A stretch of 64,000 nucleotides of DNA from Cinclus cinclus (GCF_963662255.1 NC_085047.1:55488006-55552005), one strand, 5' to 3'; positions 28,235 through 40,301 are shown, counted from the stretch's first letter. Numbers and translations: made by a program. Notes: generated by a model from the letters alone, not told the origin.

Positions 28235-29795
28235 ATATTGAAAAATCTCAATCATTTTATATTGCAAAATCTCAAAAGAATAAGTGTTCAGGTTTATAAA
28301 CGAGAACTCTGAAAATGCCCATCCCATAATGAACATAATAAAATTGTGGTTTGAGCGCTGTTGAAGGTGATGCATTTCAAAATCATTAAGTTTTGTGTTT
28401 GAACAAGAAAGAATGGCTTCTGCTTGGCACTAATTTTATTTAGCAACCCATTGTCTTCTCTTCTTAGTAGTAACTGTCATCTTGAATCCCCAATTCATAC
28501 TGTAATTCACAAGTAGTCACTGAGTCTTCTTTAAGGCTTCAAAATTCTTATACTCCTCTCCAGCAGAATAAAACCAAACACTTACAAAAAGCACTTACTG
28601 AAAGTTTTAAACTTAAATATATTCAGTGCAATGAAAAATACCAGTAGTTATCCATTTAGTTCTCCTCTCAGGTGTATTTTTCAAACCCCTATTAAGGGTT
28701 TTGGTTTTGTTTTGGAGGTTTTCATTTGTAGGTTTGTTCTTTTTTTTTAACTGGACTCTGTAGTCTACTTCTGATTTGAGTCTGATTTCTTTTTTGGTCT
28801 TGCTCTTTCTTCAAATTTCTTTAATTTCATGCTGCTCTTGTGCCAAGCAATAAAAATAATCCTGTGCTCCTTAACCTTTACTCATCAATTATTATCTGTG
28901 TCCTTGCTTCATGAGAAAGAATCTCTAATTGTCCTTACACACAATTCCTCCAGACCTTTACAGCCCCTTGATAATTATCCACAAATTCAGTAACATTTCC
29001 AGTTCTTCCATTTTTTTTATATTAAGACACAGCTGAAAACATCCTTGAATTTAAATACCAGAAAGGAAACATCATAAAAAAGGACACAGAGTTTACAATG
29101 CCCCTTTTGTTATACAGGGAAAACACCTACATGTAGATTTTGCTCATTTGTATATAAAAATAGGAGTCAAAGCAATGACTGGACCCATAGCTACAGGAAA
29201 AGAACTTCCTCCTTAACCCCAGCCTAGATATTTATAGCTATTTTTTGGTGAATCCACTGACATACAATATGGGTAATATGTAGTTCCTGCCTAAGACTAT
29301 AGCTAATCAGCGTGTATGATCAAATTCACTCATAATGCCAGCTCAGTTTAATTTAACCAAGGTACACTGACACAAATATAAGTGTATATTTATTAACATT
29401 TCAGTATTCAACCCAGCGAGACAATTATGTTAGTAAATCAGTTTGCAATAGTTATACAAATATTAGTGGTATAAACAATTTTTATAGATCTATAAATTTC
29501 AAAAAGTTTATCAGTCAAAACACAGAGCAAGTCAGAGACACACCATTCTGAAAATAAAGAAAACAAACAACTTAGAACTCCCTACCTAACAGCAGTAGGG
29601 AAGAACTTCAGGGTCCCATGGTGAATTACCTAAGAATAATAAAATCCTTAATGGGTATACTGTATATATTTTCTAAGAAGTACTGAAGTAATTTGACATA
29701 AGTCGAACCTCTGGATTCACATTTTTATCACTATTAGTTTGCCACCATCAGTAAAGATTAACTATTGAAAAAGTCAATCATTTTGATGTACTTAC

Positions 29796-29877
29796 AGCTG
29801 AATTTTCTCATCATGTGACCAACTATCCACAAAGCCTCAGTGCCATTAAGAAGTTTTGAGGAATATAGTATTTGGTG
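29796..29877 (-). CDS. Candidate minus-strand exon with near-ideal splice sites
   Basis: On the minus strand, ATTATGTTTTTTTGGCAG precedes base 29,877 and TTCAGCT|GTAAGTAC follows base 29,796. This is the best-looking acceptor/donor pair in the left half. One of three frames is open across the 82 bases (phase 0 in, phase 1 out). It gives 27 residues including KLLNGTEALWIVGHMM. The other two frames contain stops. I do not recognise the protein. It may be an exon of a minus-strand gene or lncRNA started in the CpG island, or a chance pairing. Confidence 0.22.
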
Positions 29878-31180
29878 CTGCCAAAAAAACATAATTAAAA
29901 GAATGCATGTGAATTATACTAATTTTCTAATTAGAAATGCTTTATGATTAATTCACATCTAAAGTACAAGTGGGGGGATAGCAAGGACTTACATTATCCC
30001 AACAGGCAGGTTCCAGTACAATCAATGAGACAGTGATAGAATGCACAGTAAGGAGGCACAGTAGGGTCCTGATCTTGCAACTGAACTTTCACAAAAAGAA
30101 CCCCGCACTACTGCAGAATCTCCTGAATTTCAATAGGGCCCTACCCACACATAATCAATTACAGAGTCTGCCTATGTGGGAGTAACAACAGCGAGAACAG
30201 GACCAGTTCCTCCACACACCTGCAAAAATACCAAGATTAAAAAAAATAAAATTAGTAACATGCAGCAAAACCTACTGATAGCCAGTTTTATTACAGCATT
30301 TAGCACATAATAAAGGAGTTCCTTACATCTTTAAGTTGCATGTTATTTATAGGAATTTTTAGCTCCTTTAAAGAATGTTGGCTTAAAATTGCTTATGAAT
30401 TTTACATCTAGTGACAGCACATTATGGAACCTTTTACTGATATTACTTGAAGTGTAATTTTAAAATTATAATTTTATAAAAATTAATTATCCTAGTTTCT
30501 TTGGTTCTATTGTGCAAGTCACTTTTTAGTGCTTCAACCTTCTTAAAATCTGTCCCACAACATTCATTTCAGGGACACAGCATAGGCCTGTGAATTTCAT
30601 GACTGAGAAAGTATCTGACCACATATAGTAGCATCCATGACTAAAGTCTTCAAAAATACATAATGAAAAGCACAATTAGTAATTTTTAGACCAAAACCAA
30701 AAAAATCCTTATGAAAAGCTTTGGTAAGTTTAAGGACTTCATGAACACAATTTAAAACACAGGAAGTGTGCAATATAGTGTTAAACAAGAATACATGACA
30801 ACTTTGCTGTTCACACAAAACTTAACATCCATTATTTGACCTTACTCTTCTTATTTAAAACACATCTATGTTGATCTTTAAAGGAACATGTTCTAAATTG
30901 CAGTATTTTTATATATTACAACCATTTAAAAGTCGGTTAGACATAGGTTTCATTAAGTAATATTTAATTGGTGACACTAGGCAAGACTACTGATGATAAA
31001 GGTTTTAAGAACCAATAGATCCTAGAAACATGCAAAAAATAATTTCTTCGTTCCTTTAGTACAGGTAGCTCTGCAGAAGCAACAACACTTAAAACAAACA
31101 AAAATCTGGGACCAAATGAAAGGATTTGAGAATTTGACAACCCAAAAGTTTCATAAAATGGAATGCAGTTTGTTTGAGGG

Positions 31181-31214
31181 TTTTTTTTTTTGGTGTTTTT
31201 TTTTTTTTTTTTTT

Positions 31215-31251
<37 letters not shown>
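31181..31251. repeat. Long poly-T tract (about 71 bases)
   Basis: Nearly pure T is broken only by GGTG and a single G. The minus strand encodes a spurious poly-Lys frame. It may be the A-tail of a minus-strand retrocopy, but no element body was recognised to its left on the minus-strand reading. Assembly length is doubtful for such a homopolymer. Confidence 0.9.
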
Positions 31252-31252
<1 letters not shown>

Positions 31253-31639
31253 GTAATAACTAATTGTTCTCTTCCTGGCTTTGATTTTGTGAAAAAAAAC
31301 CCCATGGAAATTAGCAGAAAATGGAAATGAGTATCACAACCTTTTGTTCCTTCCAGCCAGGTTGATAGTTTTCAATGGGGCAAAAAAAATTTGACATTTC
31401 AAGACAGTTACCTTATGGTACTGAACTGGAAGAGTTTCTTCTCATGTTACTTCTTTCAAGTTTTACATTTCATATGCATGACTATTCTGTTAGGCTTCTG
31501 TTATTCTGAGAAATTCAACTGTTTTTAAATAACATGCTACAGCGCTAAATTCTGTTTAAAGAGTGTTGTACCTTGACCCCATCTAACATTACACAGAAAA
31601 TCTAAAAATATCAGACATATGCCAAATTAGTGTGCCTAC

Positions 31640-31711
31640 CTGAGCCTGTACAGTGAATGACACAGCACCTCTAGCAAGTGTAATCTGCCTGTTCCTGACT
31701 GACTGAGATGA
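31640..31711 (-). CDS. Candidate minus-strand exon, 24 codons
   Basis: On the minus strand, TTATTGTCTGCCCAG precedes base 31,711 and GGCTCAG|GTAGGC follows base 31,640. Both sites are good. The 72 bases are open in phase 0-0, and the peptide ends ARGAVSFTVQAQ. It lies just downstream of the segment ending at 31,753 and would be an alternative to it, not a continuation, because that frame has already stopped. Confidence 0.15.
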
Positions 31712-31752
31712 CTGGGCAGACAATAACTTTGAGTACAATTTTGGTGACAAAT

Positions 31753-31983
31753 TCATGCAGCTACAGATTTATCATTTCCCAAGTTCCACTGCAGTGTGGT
31801 AACTTGATGAAGCCTGATCCTAATATTGTTTTCTCTGCCTGTATCTAGCTCCACATATTTCTTCACAAAGGAAGTTAATTGGAATACAATGTGTATTTTC
31901 TGCACTGTTCCAAAAGAGTAGGTTGGAGGATGGGTCAGGGACACATAGCTGCAGTCTAAATTACAGTCAATTTCTGAAGAGAG
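31753..31983 (-). CDS. Candidate minus-strand terminal coding segment
   Basis: On the minus strand, ACTGTGTTTTCAG precedes base 31,983. The segment then reads 76 codons in phase 0 to a TGA at 31,753. The peptide is mixed, with VQKIHIVFQLTSFVKKY near its middle, and is not low-complexity. If the 35.5 and 33.6 kb segments were exons, this would continue the same frame and end the protein. No good internal donor is visible in phase. I do not recognise it, and length alone is not significant. Confidence 0.15.
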   Translation of the reverse strand, partial: LSSEIDCNLDCSYVSLTHPPTYSFGTVQKIHIVFQLTSFVKKYVELDTGRENNIRIRLHQVTTLQWNLGNDKSVAA

Positions 31984-33621
31984 CTGAAAACACAGTTTTA
32001 CAAGTTTGACAGCGTAAGGAATAGCTCAGAGCTAACATCCAAATAAACTAAGAAGTGAAATACTGAAGCTGTCTCAACAGTTCCCTTCTCTGACATGGAC
32101 AAGAAAAACATTTTTCTAATCTAGGTAGAGAAAACACTGTATCAGGGAATGATTCACGAGTGTTTTGGGAGACTAGAAGGCCCTGGCAAAACCAAAGTTT
32201 TTTCGTGACTAGCAGAAGTAATGAAGTCTAGTTACCTACCTGCGTGCTTATAGGTGCCACCAACACACTTGTGCTGAAGCTAGCCTGGCTGTTTTCCTAT
32301 TCCCTTCTAAAGAGATTTCTCTGAATTTCAGCATCTGATGTTTAGGAGAAAAGGAGGCAGCTCACATTGTGGCCAGGTCTGAGCTACACGTGTTGACTGG
32401 CAGACAAACCAAGCATGCTGACCTGCAAGGCCACAGGTTGAACAGAACAGAAAATTTCTGAGTCTGTGCTGCAGCTTTTTCTACCCCAGGGGCACTATTT
32501 TGAGTCCCTTTTCTGGTCACAGCTGTTAAATTTCATTCAAATTGCAGAAACTTGACTTTGTGACCTTTACCTCTATATCAAATGCAGCTGAAATTAAGCA
32601 GTGGATTTCAAAGTTACAAGGAGATAACAAGATCCTATACTTCTTGTTTTGCTCAGAACCTAGGCATGAAAACACTGTAGCATAATCACTGTGAAAATAA
32701 TGATTTTTATGTCAAGTTGTTTTTTTTTTTTTTTAATTCAGGAGTTGCACCACAAAAAGTCAGATACAATAGAGAACAATTGTTACACAGTGATAGCATA
32801 AACAAATCCAGAGAATGTAGAGACTGTTTCAATTAAACTAGCTTCATTTTGCAAGGTGAACAGGGCCTTGAATACAGGCTGCTTCATAAAGGTGAAAATT
32901 TTACAGAAATACAATTTTTTTAACTTACCCCAACTATAACTGACTGCCCTTCATGGAGATTCCTGCTTCTCTTCCAACTTCATACTGTCTTTCCTAAGGC
33001 TTAAAAAAAGTTCAATTATACACAGTTCAATAAAACAGTCACATCAAGTCTAATCAGTCTATTCAGTATACCTGTACTTTTGTGGGCTTTTTGGTTGGGT
33101 TGGTTGTTTTTTTTAGAATAAGCATAGTGATTTTTAAAGAATCAACTTAAAATCCTGATCTTACTGCCTGGACCCCGGTATCCCAGATTAGGGAATAGTT
33201 TTTAATAATATCTAAAACCTGGTTCCTTTTTTCATAAATAGCATCCACAATGTTCTTTATGTTTACCCTTTCTACTGATATAGCACTACATTTTTAACTT
33301 GTGTATTTCTCACTAAAAAGGCAAACTTGAAATCAGAGGGTTTTATTTGTTGGTGGATTCCAGGAAGAAAAGAAATTGAAAAAGTATAATGACCACTCTA
33401 AAACTCCAGTACAAGAAGAAGACAGACAAAGAATAATCAGTGTGGAAAAGTTAATAGAAAACTGGACATTAGAGGAAAGATTAGCAGGACACAACAGACC
33501 TAAGAAGAGTTAGGGAAGTGAAAGTGATTCAACTAAAAGGGGATGGAACAAAAGAAACACAGTTATATTCTAAGCAGGGTAACGAAAACAAGCTTTTCAA
33601 AACGGTTTGACATTGGCCTAC

Positions 33622-33717
33622 CTCTTCTTCTGTCCAAGTGAAAGAATTACATCCATTCAAAACATGCCTTAAGAAAACCTTAAAACCATTTAACTTTAAG
33701 CATTTGGAATAGCTAAA
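33622..33717 (-). CDS. Candidate minus-strand exon, 32 codons
   Basis: On the minus strand, CTTCTTTAGTTGCTTTGCTGAGCAGAG ends just before base 33,717. GAAGAG|GTAGGC follows base 33,622. The 96 bases are open in phase 0-0, and the peptide contains LKLNGFKVFL and ends WTEEE. The phase matches the phase-0 end of the candidate exon at 35,518-35,825 and the phase-0 start of the segment ending at 31,753. This is mild support for a chain, but the donor is non-ideal and the segment short. The function is not recognised. Confidence 0.17.
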
Positions 33718-35517
33718 CTCTGCTCAGCAAAGCAACTAAAGAAGCGCTTAAATTTGGAAATCAATTTACATGCTATTGTTACCTTTCACTAGGTCTGTAG
33801 TATTAAAAACACATTCAAAACTGAGCCTCAGCTCCTTACCCTAATAACACTCAGACTCACACTTTGGTGCTAGTCAGGATCCAGACCACTGATTACCAGA
33901 TAGGCAAAGTCAAACACAAGATGCAAGGAACTAATGTGGATTCAGGCTTTTCTCTCCCATGCTCATGCAAGCATTTTTATTTAAGTGTAAGATTAATTGT
34001 TTGATGAAGAGAATGCAGATAGTTAAATGCTCAAAGTTAATTCAAGAATCAGCTCACTAGAAGAAAACTAAAGAAAAAATGCCTGAGAAAGAACAAAGAA
34101 ACAGATTGTTGAATCTGTATTAAAAATAAATGACCTCTGGGTTACATATCAATGCACTGTGCCTGAAAACCGCTGCTTCTTTCTGGTTTAAGGATTAAAC
34201 TTTGTTTTTAAAACATGAAATGGTAAAGAACCCTAGCAAAGATTAAGTTTAGTTCTTGATAACAGTACTAAAGTAATTCTTAACACAGGGTGTAGCTCAG
34301 ATGTTGGCATAAAGGATTCAGCATCTCTCTTGGCTATTTAAACACATTTGTGCTTCCAAACCCAGTTTGGTAAACAGCTGAGACAGGGTTAATAGCCCAT
34401 ATTCCAGGAGGATAAACTGTGGAAATCATAAGCCACTAACAGGGCTCTGTCCCTTTTACTCTATAATACAGTCACTAAAGAAAAACAGAAATTGACCCAT
34501 TTGTTGAGATAACAAAAAAGGTTTGGGGCATCTCAGCAGTCTCTGAACTTCTGGTCACTGTGATCCATCTCCTGAACTACGGATCATTCTGTGCACCATT
34601 ATTTTAAACCGTCACCTATCTAAATTACCAGGAAGTCAACAACACTTAACAATTATATTCTTACACATGCAAGCCCCTGCTGCCAATATTCCATCCTTTA
34701 TTTATATCTCTGAAAGAAAGGAAACTCCTCATTTTTAAGATCTATGCTTAATAAATCCATCCATACAAAATCATTACCTAGTGATTCTTATGAGTAGGAT
34801 TAAAGACCTAATTAAGACAGTGAAATAAAGAGAGAAATAGTTCCTCTATATTCAGACACCTTTTCACAAAACGGCTAAACAAAATAATGTTTTGTTCTTT
34901 CCAGGAGAATTATGAGCACTACTAAACTACTACTAAAATACTATAAATGTTGTGAAGCTCAGAGTTCAAAATTTCCCGGAAACTGGAGAAGCAAATTAAC
35001 ATCTTGCATCAGTCTTAAAAGAAACAAATTGTACAGCAAAAGAGCAAACAAACTAATTAAAAGCACTTTTAGATCCCTCATTCCTCCGTTCATTTAGGTA
35101 GCATTTCATTTAGTTGCAGGCATACACATCTGCAAAATTTAAACCTCAGACTTTCAAACAGTTTCATATATCCTGAACTTCACTCTTCTAAGTAGTTCTA
35201 CGGATAAAAATATTCATATGAACAGAGTTAAGCACAGGACTACGGTTAAAGAAAGTAATAAAGACATTAACTAATTAATTCAGTGTATCATTAACAATTA
35301 TTTTGAAGTTCAGGAGAGCAAAGAATAAAACAAAGCTTGAAAAATTAACAGATGAAACATGGGGTGTGGAAGAGAAATTAGGTTATGGTCTCAGAAATTA
35401 CCCTACAAAAATGTAACTTCAATACCTATAAAATGAAAGAATCAGTGCTAAATAGAAAAAAAAAATAGAGCATCCCTAACTTAATAGTCACTACAACCAC
35501 ACACACTCTTTTCTCAC

Positions 35518-35825
35518 CATTTGATGAGTCTTCTTTGGTTCAAGATTGAAGTTCATGGCTGCTGTGCCTGCTGGCCACTGTTCTGCTGTCAATAATCCAT
35601 GAATAAAAGAATGGGCTTCAGTTTTCATAGATACCAAGCCAGAACTTTTCACAACAATTAAATCCACAAAAATATTAAAATTTTTAGAAGTTACAGTTAG
35701 ACCATTTAAGCAAAACCTTACCACAGAACCTAAGTTTAATACCAAATCCTTTCTTAAATCCTCAGGAATATGTTTGCTATTATGAGTCAGGCCTATAGAT
35801 ATGCTGGAGTCAACACAATAAGGTG
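35518..35825 (-). CDS. Candidate minus-strand coding exon, unrecognised protein
   Basis: Read on the minus strand, a T-rich tract ending TATTTTGTTAG precedes base 35,825. AAATG|GTGAGA follows base 35,518. The 308-base segment between is open in one frame for 102 codons (phase 1 in, phase 0 out). The frame extends only a little on either side (35,847 to 35,491). The peptide is balanced, neither low-complexity nor Lys/Asn-only, and alternates hydrophobic strands with polar turns (for example VRFCLNGLTV and FVDLIVVKSSG). It resembles a beta-rich globular domain, but I cannot name it. It lies about 5 kb left of the CpG island, in the direction of the minus-strand donors there. Caution: frames of about 100 codons occur several times by chance in 64 kb of DNA this AT-rich. 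Confidence 0.25.
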
Positions 35826-35829
35826 CTAA

Positions 35830-38800
35830 CAAAATATAGAAATCCAACCTTTCGATGACTACACCACTAGTCTTTATGCTATATTGAGCATCTTAGTGGC
35901 TCAAAAAAAAAAATCTAAATGGAAGGTTTGCTATTGAAAAATCAAGAAGTAAAAGAAAAAAAGCTAGTTGTATTTTTCATGCACATACTTCTTGCAGTCC
36001 TTACAGTCTACAAAAGCATCCTTAGATCAGATTTATCCTGGCAAACTCAAAACTCTGTTTTCATTGTACAATAGCAAATGCTATACACTTTAGTCCTTTC
36101 TATATCACAACCTCTATCATGGCAAACAGACTAGATTTGCAAAAGCAATGAATTCCAAATCCTGTATTTGTCAGGGTAAATTAGAGACTGAAAGGCTACA
36201 GCAGAAAGCAAAACACACATGAAGGAGGATGCCCAATTACAGCTACTAGGTTATTAAACTGAAAGTTTAAACTTCAAGTGATACAAAATTTACAGGGAAG
36301 GCCTCAAGGGAGGCTGACATGAATCTATAACAAGGATCTAGAAGGCTGGATGAGTACTGGGGAAAGACAGGGCTCAAATTAGAAAAAAAAATAGGAAAAA
36401 AATACAAATTTCCACTGGTTCTAAATCCGTATACCACATGAACACTGAATACCAAAACAATATGTAGGTGTGCAATTATTATAATCATGGAGGTGTACCT
36501 TAGTGATTCCCAATTGGTCTAACTTATATAAGAATTTTCCAGATGAAATGGAATAACATGCAAGAACCCAGGCAAGCCAAATAATGTAACTAAAAAGCTA
36601 CACAGTAATAACACAATGCCAGTTTTCATTACAACAAATTCCTCTAATCCTCATAGTTGTAAAATAAATCTTAAGAACACATAGCAAGGTAATTTGTAAA
36701 GTAATGCATGCCTGAGCCAGAAGACAGCCTCCAGCTTTCTAACCATCCCTGGTTATGAGCTTCTGTGTCATTTCAGCAGACAAGTGCCTTGCTTTGGTTT
36801 TGCCACCTCTCAACTGGATCTAAGCAATCCAGTGTATCCAAGCATGAAGCCTGCTGCATATAGGAAATTCCAAATACAGGCAGATGAGGGGATGTCATCT
36901 CAGCAATGTAGGTTATTATAAGTTCCTCTTTATACTGATTTTCTCTAGACTTTTAATTTACAAATTTGGGGTCTCAGGATTCTCCAGGACATAAACCCAG
37001 GGCTCCTAAAGAAGTGCCTTCTAGGTCTCTAGACTGGGTCCAGTTGTCAACAGTTTTCCTCATCTAACATAAGAGAACCTATGCAAGAAGTGGGAAAAAA
37101 AGCTGAAAGCTCCACAGACAGAACTTTCTCAGGGCTGGTGAAAGTCTAAGAAATTTAACTGCCTAAGAACTAAGGGCCATCAGAAATCTAAATGCACCTT
37201 GTTTGAAGAACAAAACATATTACTTCAGCTTTACCTCACTAACATAAAGATATAACATGTATGGAAGAAAAGACAGATACAATAAACTGAAAACATTCAA
37301 TTGCACGTGCTCCTTGCCTTGGCAACAAAAGAACAGATAATATGACAACTGCTGGCCATATCACTTAATACTGTATGAGGAGATTCTCTGACAATTTAAT
37401 GGCACTCTCTGAGGAGAAGAACCTGTAACACAGGACAGGCACTATGAGGAGGTGTTCAGAGAGTGCTGTTACAAGAACTGCCTGAAGAAAGGAGTCGATT
37501 ATAGAAACTGAAGCTTAACCTCGTATCTGGTACCAGAGCAGATAAGACACCCACCACTCTGATGAGTCCAATTTGTTTGGGATGGAAATTTTATCTAAAG
37601 GACTGACATTACTTTTGGTGAGGTTCAAAATCCCTTTCTTTTCCTTCTGTCCTCAGCTGTGTTCCTGTTGTGACTTTTTGGCTTGGCTAGTCACTGAGGA
37701 AACACACTGATGATCATCCCCTCCCAAATGCTACAGCTAAAGAATGCAATATCCACCTCCTCTTACATGAATTTTTACACTACAGTGCCTTTCTCGCTTG
37801 TTCTAATTATCAGTTATTTACCCATTCAGATCCACAAATTATTATAATTGTGCATTATTAAGGAGATATGGATAAAAGGTGTAAACTAAGATTATTACAT
37901 TAGGTTTAAGCTTTATGCAGTCCTAAGTAATTCTGAGAATAATGATTGTGTAATGTCACCATTAGCTTTGTAAGTGTGAAACACAAGAACATAATAATGA
38001 AGAGAACTACTCAGCGTGCTTACACATAATAATACACATTCCAGTCTGTTCAGAACTGGGGCCTATGTGCACTGAGAATGGAACCTGAGAGCAAGTAGTA
38101 GATATTAAGGGATGTAAAATGTCATTAAAACTGTCATTAAAAATCTTAATGAAATCTTAGGAATGATACCCAAAAGGACAGTAGTGTCCTATTCATATTA
38201 GATAATACCATGTATCATAGAAAGTGTATCACAGAATATTAAGATACTATTTTGTACATTTTTTTTAATATTAGGGTTGGAAAAATGGGTGAAAAATAAT
38301 AGCTGGAATTATTTTAGGGCAAAACTATACACAATATAAGTGCAGAGAAGTGGTATCAGCAACACCATCATTTTATATTTTTCTTTACTGTTTTCAGTCT
38401 ATTTCACCTGCAAAGTTTTCTTTTCACAGGCACATAACCTTCAGGAAAAAAATTAGAAAACATGTACTATCATTCTTTTCAGCTATAAGGTACACTTTTT
38501 GAAAATTTTGCTCAGAGTAATTTTAATAAAAGAAGAGCAAAAAAGTAAATATACTGTAAGTCATTTATATGTCCTCCTATTTAATAGAATGGCTTTACGA
38601 TCTGAAGTTTTGTCATCTGGCTCATTTTTACTGAGAACCTAGTTTAAAAACAATAGGAATCAGTTTCTTTAGCAGCACCAAACTTCAATTCAGAGGAAAA
38701 GAAAATAACAAATGCATAATATTAGCTATGTGATTACTTACATGTTGCATCACACTACTTTTTTCCTTAAGGAGCTCCAGAATTACATACTCTGTCACTC

Positions 38801-39139
38801 AGCAGCAGTAGTTTTCGTAGCCATGATGGTCTAGGTTTTTGAGCCCAAAAGCTTGGTGTTTTGTACTGTGGCAGTGTTAAAAAAAAAAATAGTGAGAGAA
38901 ATTACCTCTCCCTTTCAAAACTTGTTCTGCTTATATTTTGTCAGTGCAGCTCTAGCAGGGAGCAGTGGAATCATGAAAAGCATTAGGCCCTGAGCCTGCT
39001 AGCGCTCGTCTGCCAGCAGTCCAACAGAGTTCAAGAGGACTTGCTCACAGACGTGAAGATTTTGAAAGTCAGTGGGAACAGAGCTCCCAGACTCCCATTA
39101 TGTACTTTTGAAAAATCTTCCCCTAAGTCATGAGAACAA
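35830..39139. other. Left flank of CpG island, no supported gene apart from the 38.8 kb candidate
   Basis: AT-rich and modestly A-rich DNA. A short direct repeat (GTCATTAAAA twice, 38,120-38,142) is visible. A motif at 38,212-38,235 (ATCATAGAAAGTGTATCACAGAAT) faintly recalls a reversed CR1 3' end, but the following sequence does not continue the match. Confidence 0.65.
38760..38867 (-). other. Candidate minus-strand exon near the CpG island
   Basis: On the minus strand, a T-rich tract and AACACTGCCACAG precede base 38,867, an excellent acceptor. Donors exist at GACAGA|GTATGT (about 38,789) or CAACAT|GTAAGT (about 38,752). One frame is open for about 30 codons to the first donor (KTPSFWAQKPRP at its start), then stops before the second. 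This is the first candidate exon met by a minus-strand transcript leaving the island, and could be untranslated or an N-terminal piece. The start coordinate is approximate because the donor is undecided. Confidence 0.2.
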
Positions 39140-40061
39140 CAGTTCGCAGGTCTGAGGCCCCTGCTTTCCTTTCTCTTTCTGAAAAGTGCATCAGGTTAGG
39201 GAAAAAAACCCGAAACACTGAAGGCAGAAAGCTCGAGGAGCGGCTGGCAGGGATGCGCTGGGTCTCCCAGCCGAGGCAGGGTCCGCGGAGCTCCCAGGGA
39301 AGGACCCTTTCCGAGGCACAAGTCAAGTGCAGGCAGCGAATGGCTCGGGCGGCACGGCAGCCTGCCTTCCCTCCGCGGCTTTCGGCAGCTCGCTAACCTC
39401 CATCTCGGCTTCCCCATTCCTGAAACGCGGGTGGTAGCACTACCCCGGCCATCAGGTACCTTACAGTCAGTCACAGCTTGGGGCGGAGGGGAGGATGCGG
39501 CGTGAAAATGAAAGTTCGCCTTTTCTCCGAGCGCTCTGCGCGCAGCCGAGGCGGGAGCGCTGCCCGAGTTGAACCTCGCTCCATCAAGTTCCTCCGACAG
39601 GGCCTTATTGCCTTTTACTTTTTTTTTTTTTTTTTTTTTAGTGTGGGGCTTTTCGCTGTTGGCTTGGGGGTTTTGTCGTTGTTGATTTTTGGTTTTTTTG
39701 GTGTTTTTTTTGTTTGTTTGTTTTTTTTTCTGCAATGACCAGTGTAGCGCGCTCCGGGCCCGCTCTGCCCCGGGATGAGCCCACGCAGTCCCGCTCTGCC
39801 GCTCGGGGGCTGCTCGCAGGCCCGGCCGGGGGGAGGACGGGGGACGCCCCGGGGCGCTGCCGCCCGGAGCCGGTGCGGCGGCAGGAGGGGGATGGGGAGC
39901 GGCGGCTGCCAGTCGGGATCGGGATCGGGCCCGCCCGCTGCGGGCAAGCGCCGAGCGCTCCGAGCCCTGCTCCGGCTGGACGCGCGGCCATGGTGGGGGA
40001 CGGGGGGGGAATCAGGCTGCAACCTGAGCGCAGCGGGAGCCGCGGGGGTCCTTGGAGGCGC

Positions 40062-40089
40062 GGGGGGGGGGGTGGGGGGGGCGCGGGGG
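40062..40089 (+). other. G-quadruplex-prone G tract
   Basis: Consecutive G runs of 10 or more and 7, then a run of 5, are separated by one to three bases. This satisfies the usual four-run quadruplex pattern. Such homopolymers are also prone to sequencing and assembly length error. Confidence 0.75.
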
Positions 40090-40264
40090 AGAGGCGCTGT
40101 TGATATTTTCCTCAGGTCCTCTTGGCGCACATTCCCCCTCCCCCAGCCAGGCTTCCTTTCCCTACCTTCCCAAAATCCGCTGTCGTGCCCCCCCTATCCA
40201 CCCCCCTCCCTTCCACCGGCGCCTTTACCTTGACAAGTTCGCGGGGCCAGCGGAGGTCTCGCTC

Positions 40265-40266
<2 letters not shown>

Positions 40267-40298
<32 letters not shown>
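40267..40298. repeat. (CT)n microsatellite in the CpG island
   Basis: An almost pure CT run of about 16 units lies inside the island, beside the minus-strand donor at 40,228. A related pyrimidine stretch (CT then CCCT units) follows at about 40,371-40,412. On the opposite strand these are GA tracts, a frequent component of promoters and capable of forming triplex DNA. Confidence 0.95.

Positions 40299-40301
<3 letters not shown>

Larger units (their letters stand above)
21202..29795. other. AT-rich DNA, no supported gene
   Basis: Other than the relic at 23.76-23.97 kb and the hairpin at 28.2 kb, nothing stands out. Isolated minus-strand donors with good consensus (for example CCCCAG|GTATGT near 25,630 and AAGGAG|GTGAGT near 24,690) enclose only tiny open segments and are not called. 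Frames of 76-106 codons (such as 27,475-27,795 plus) lack any recognisable domain. Confidence 0.7.

Noticed and set aside
30964..31305. 113-codon minus-strand frame with a poly-Lys run
   Set aside because: It is produced by the long poly-T tract.
38205..38290. Possible reversed CR1 3' end (ATCATAGAAAGTGTATCACAGAAT)
   Set aside because: Only the terminal-repeat-like motif matches; the sequence after it does not continue as CR1.
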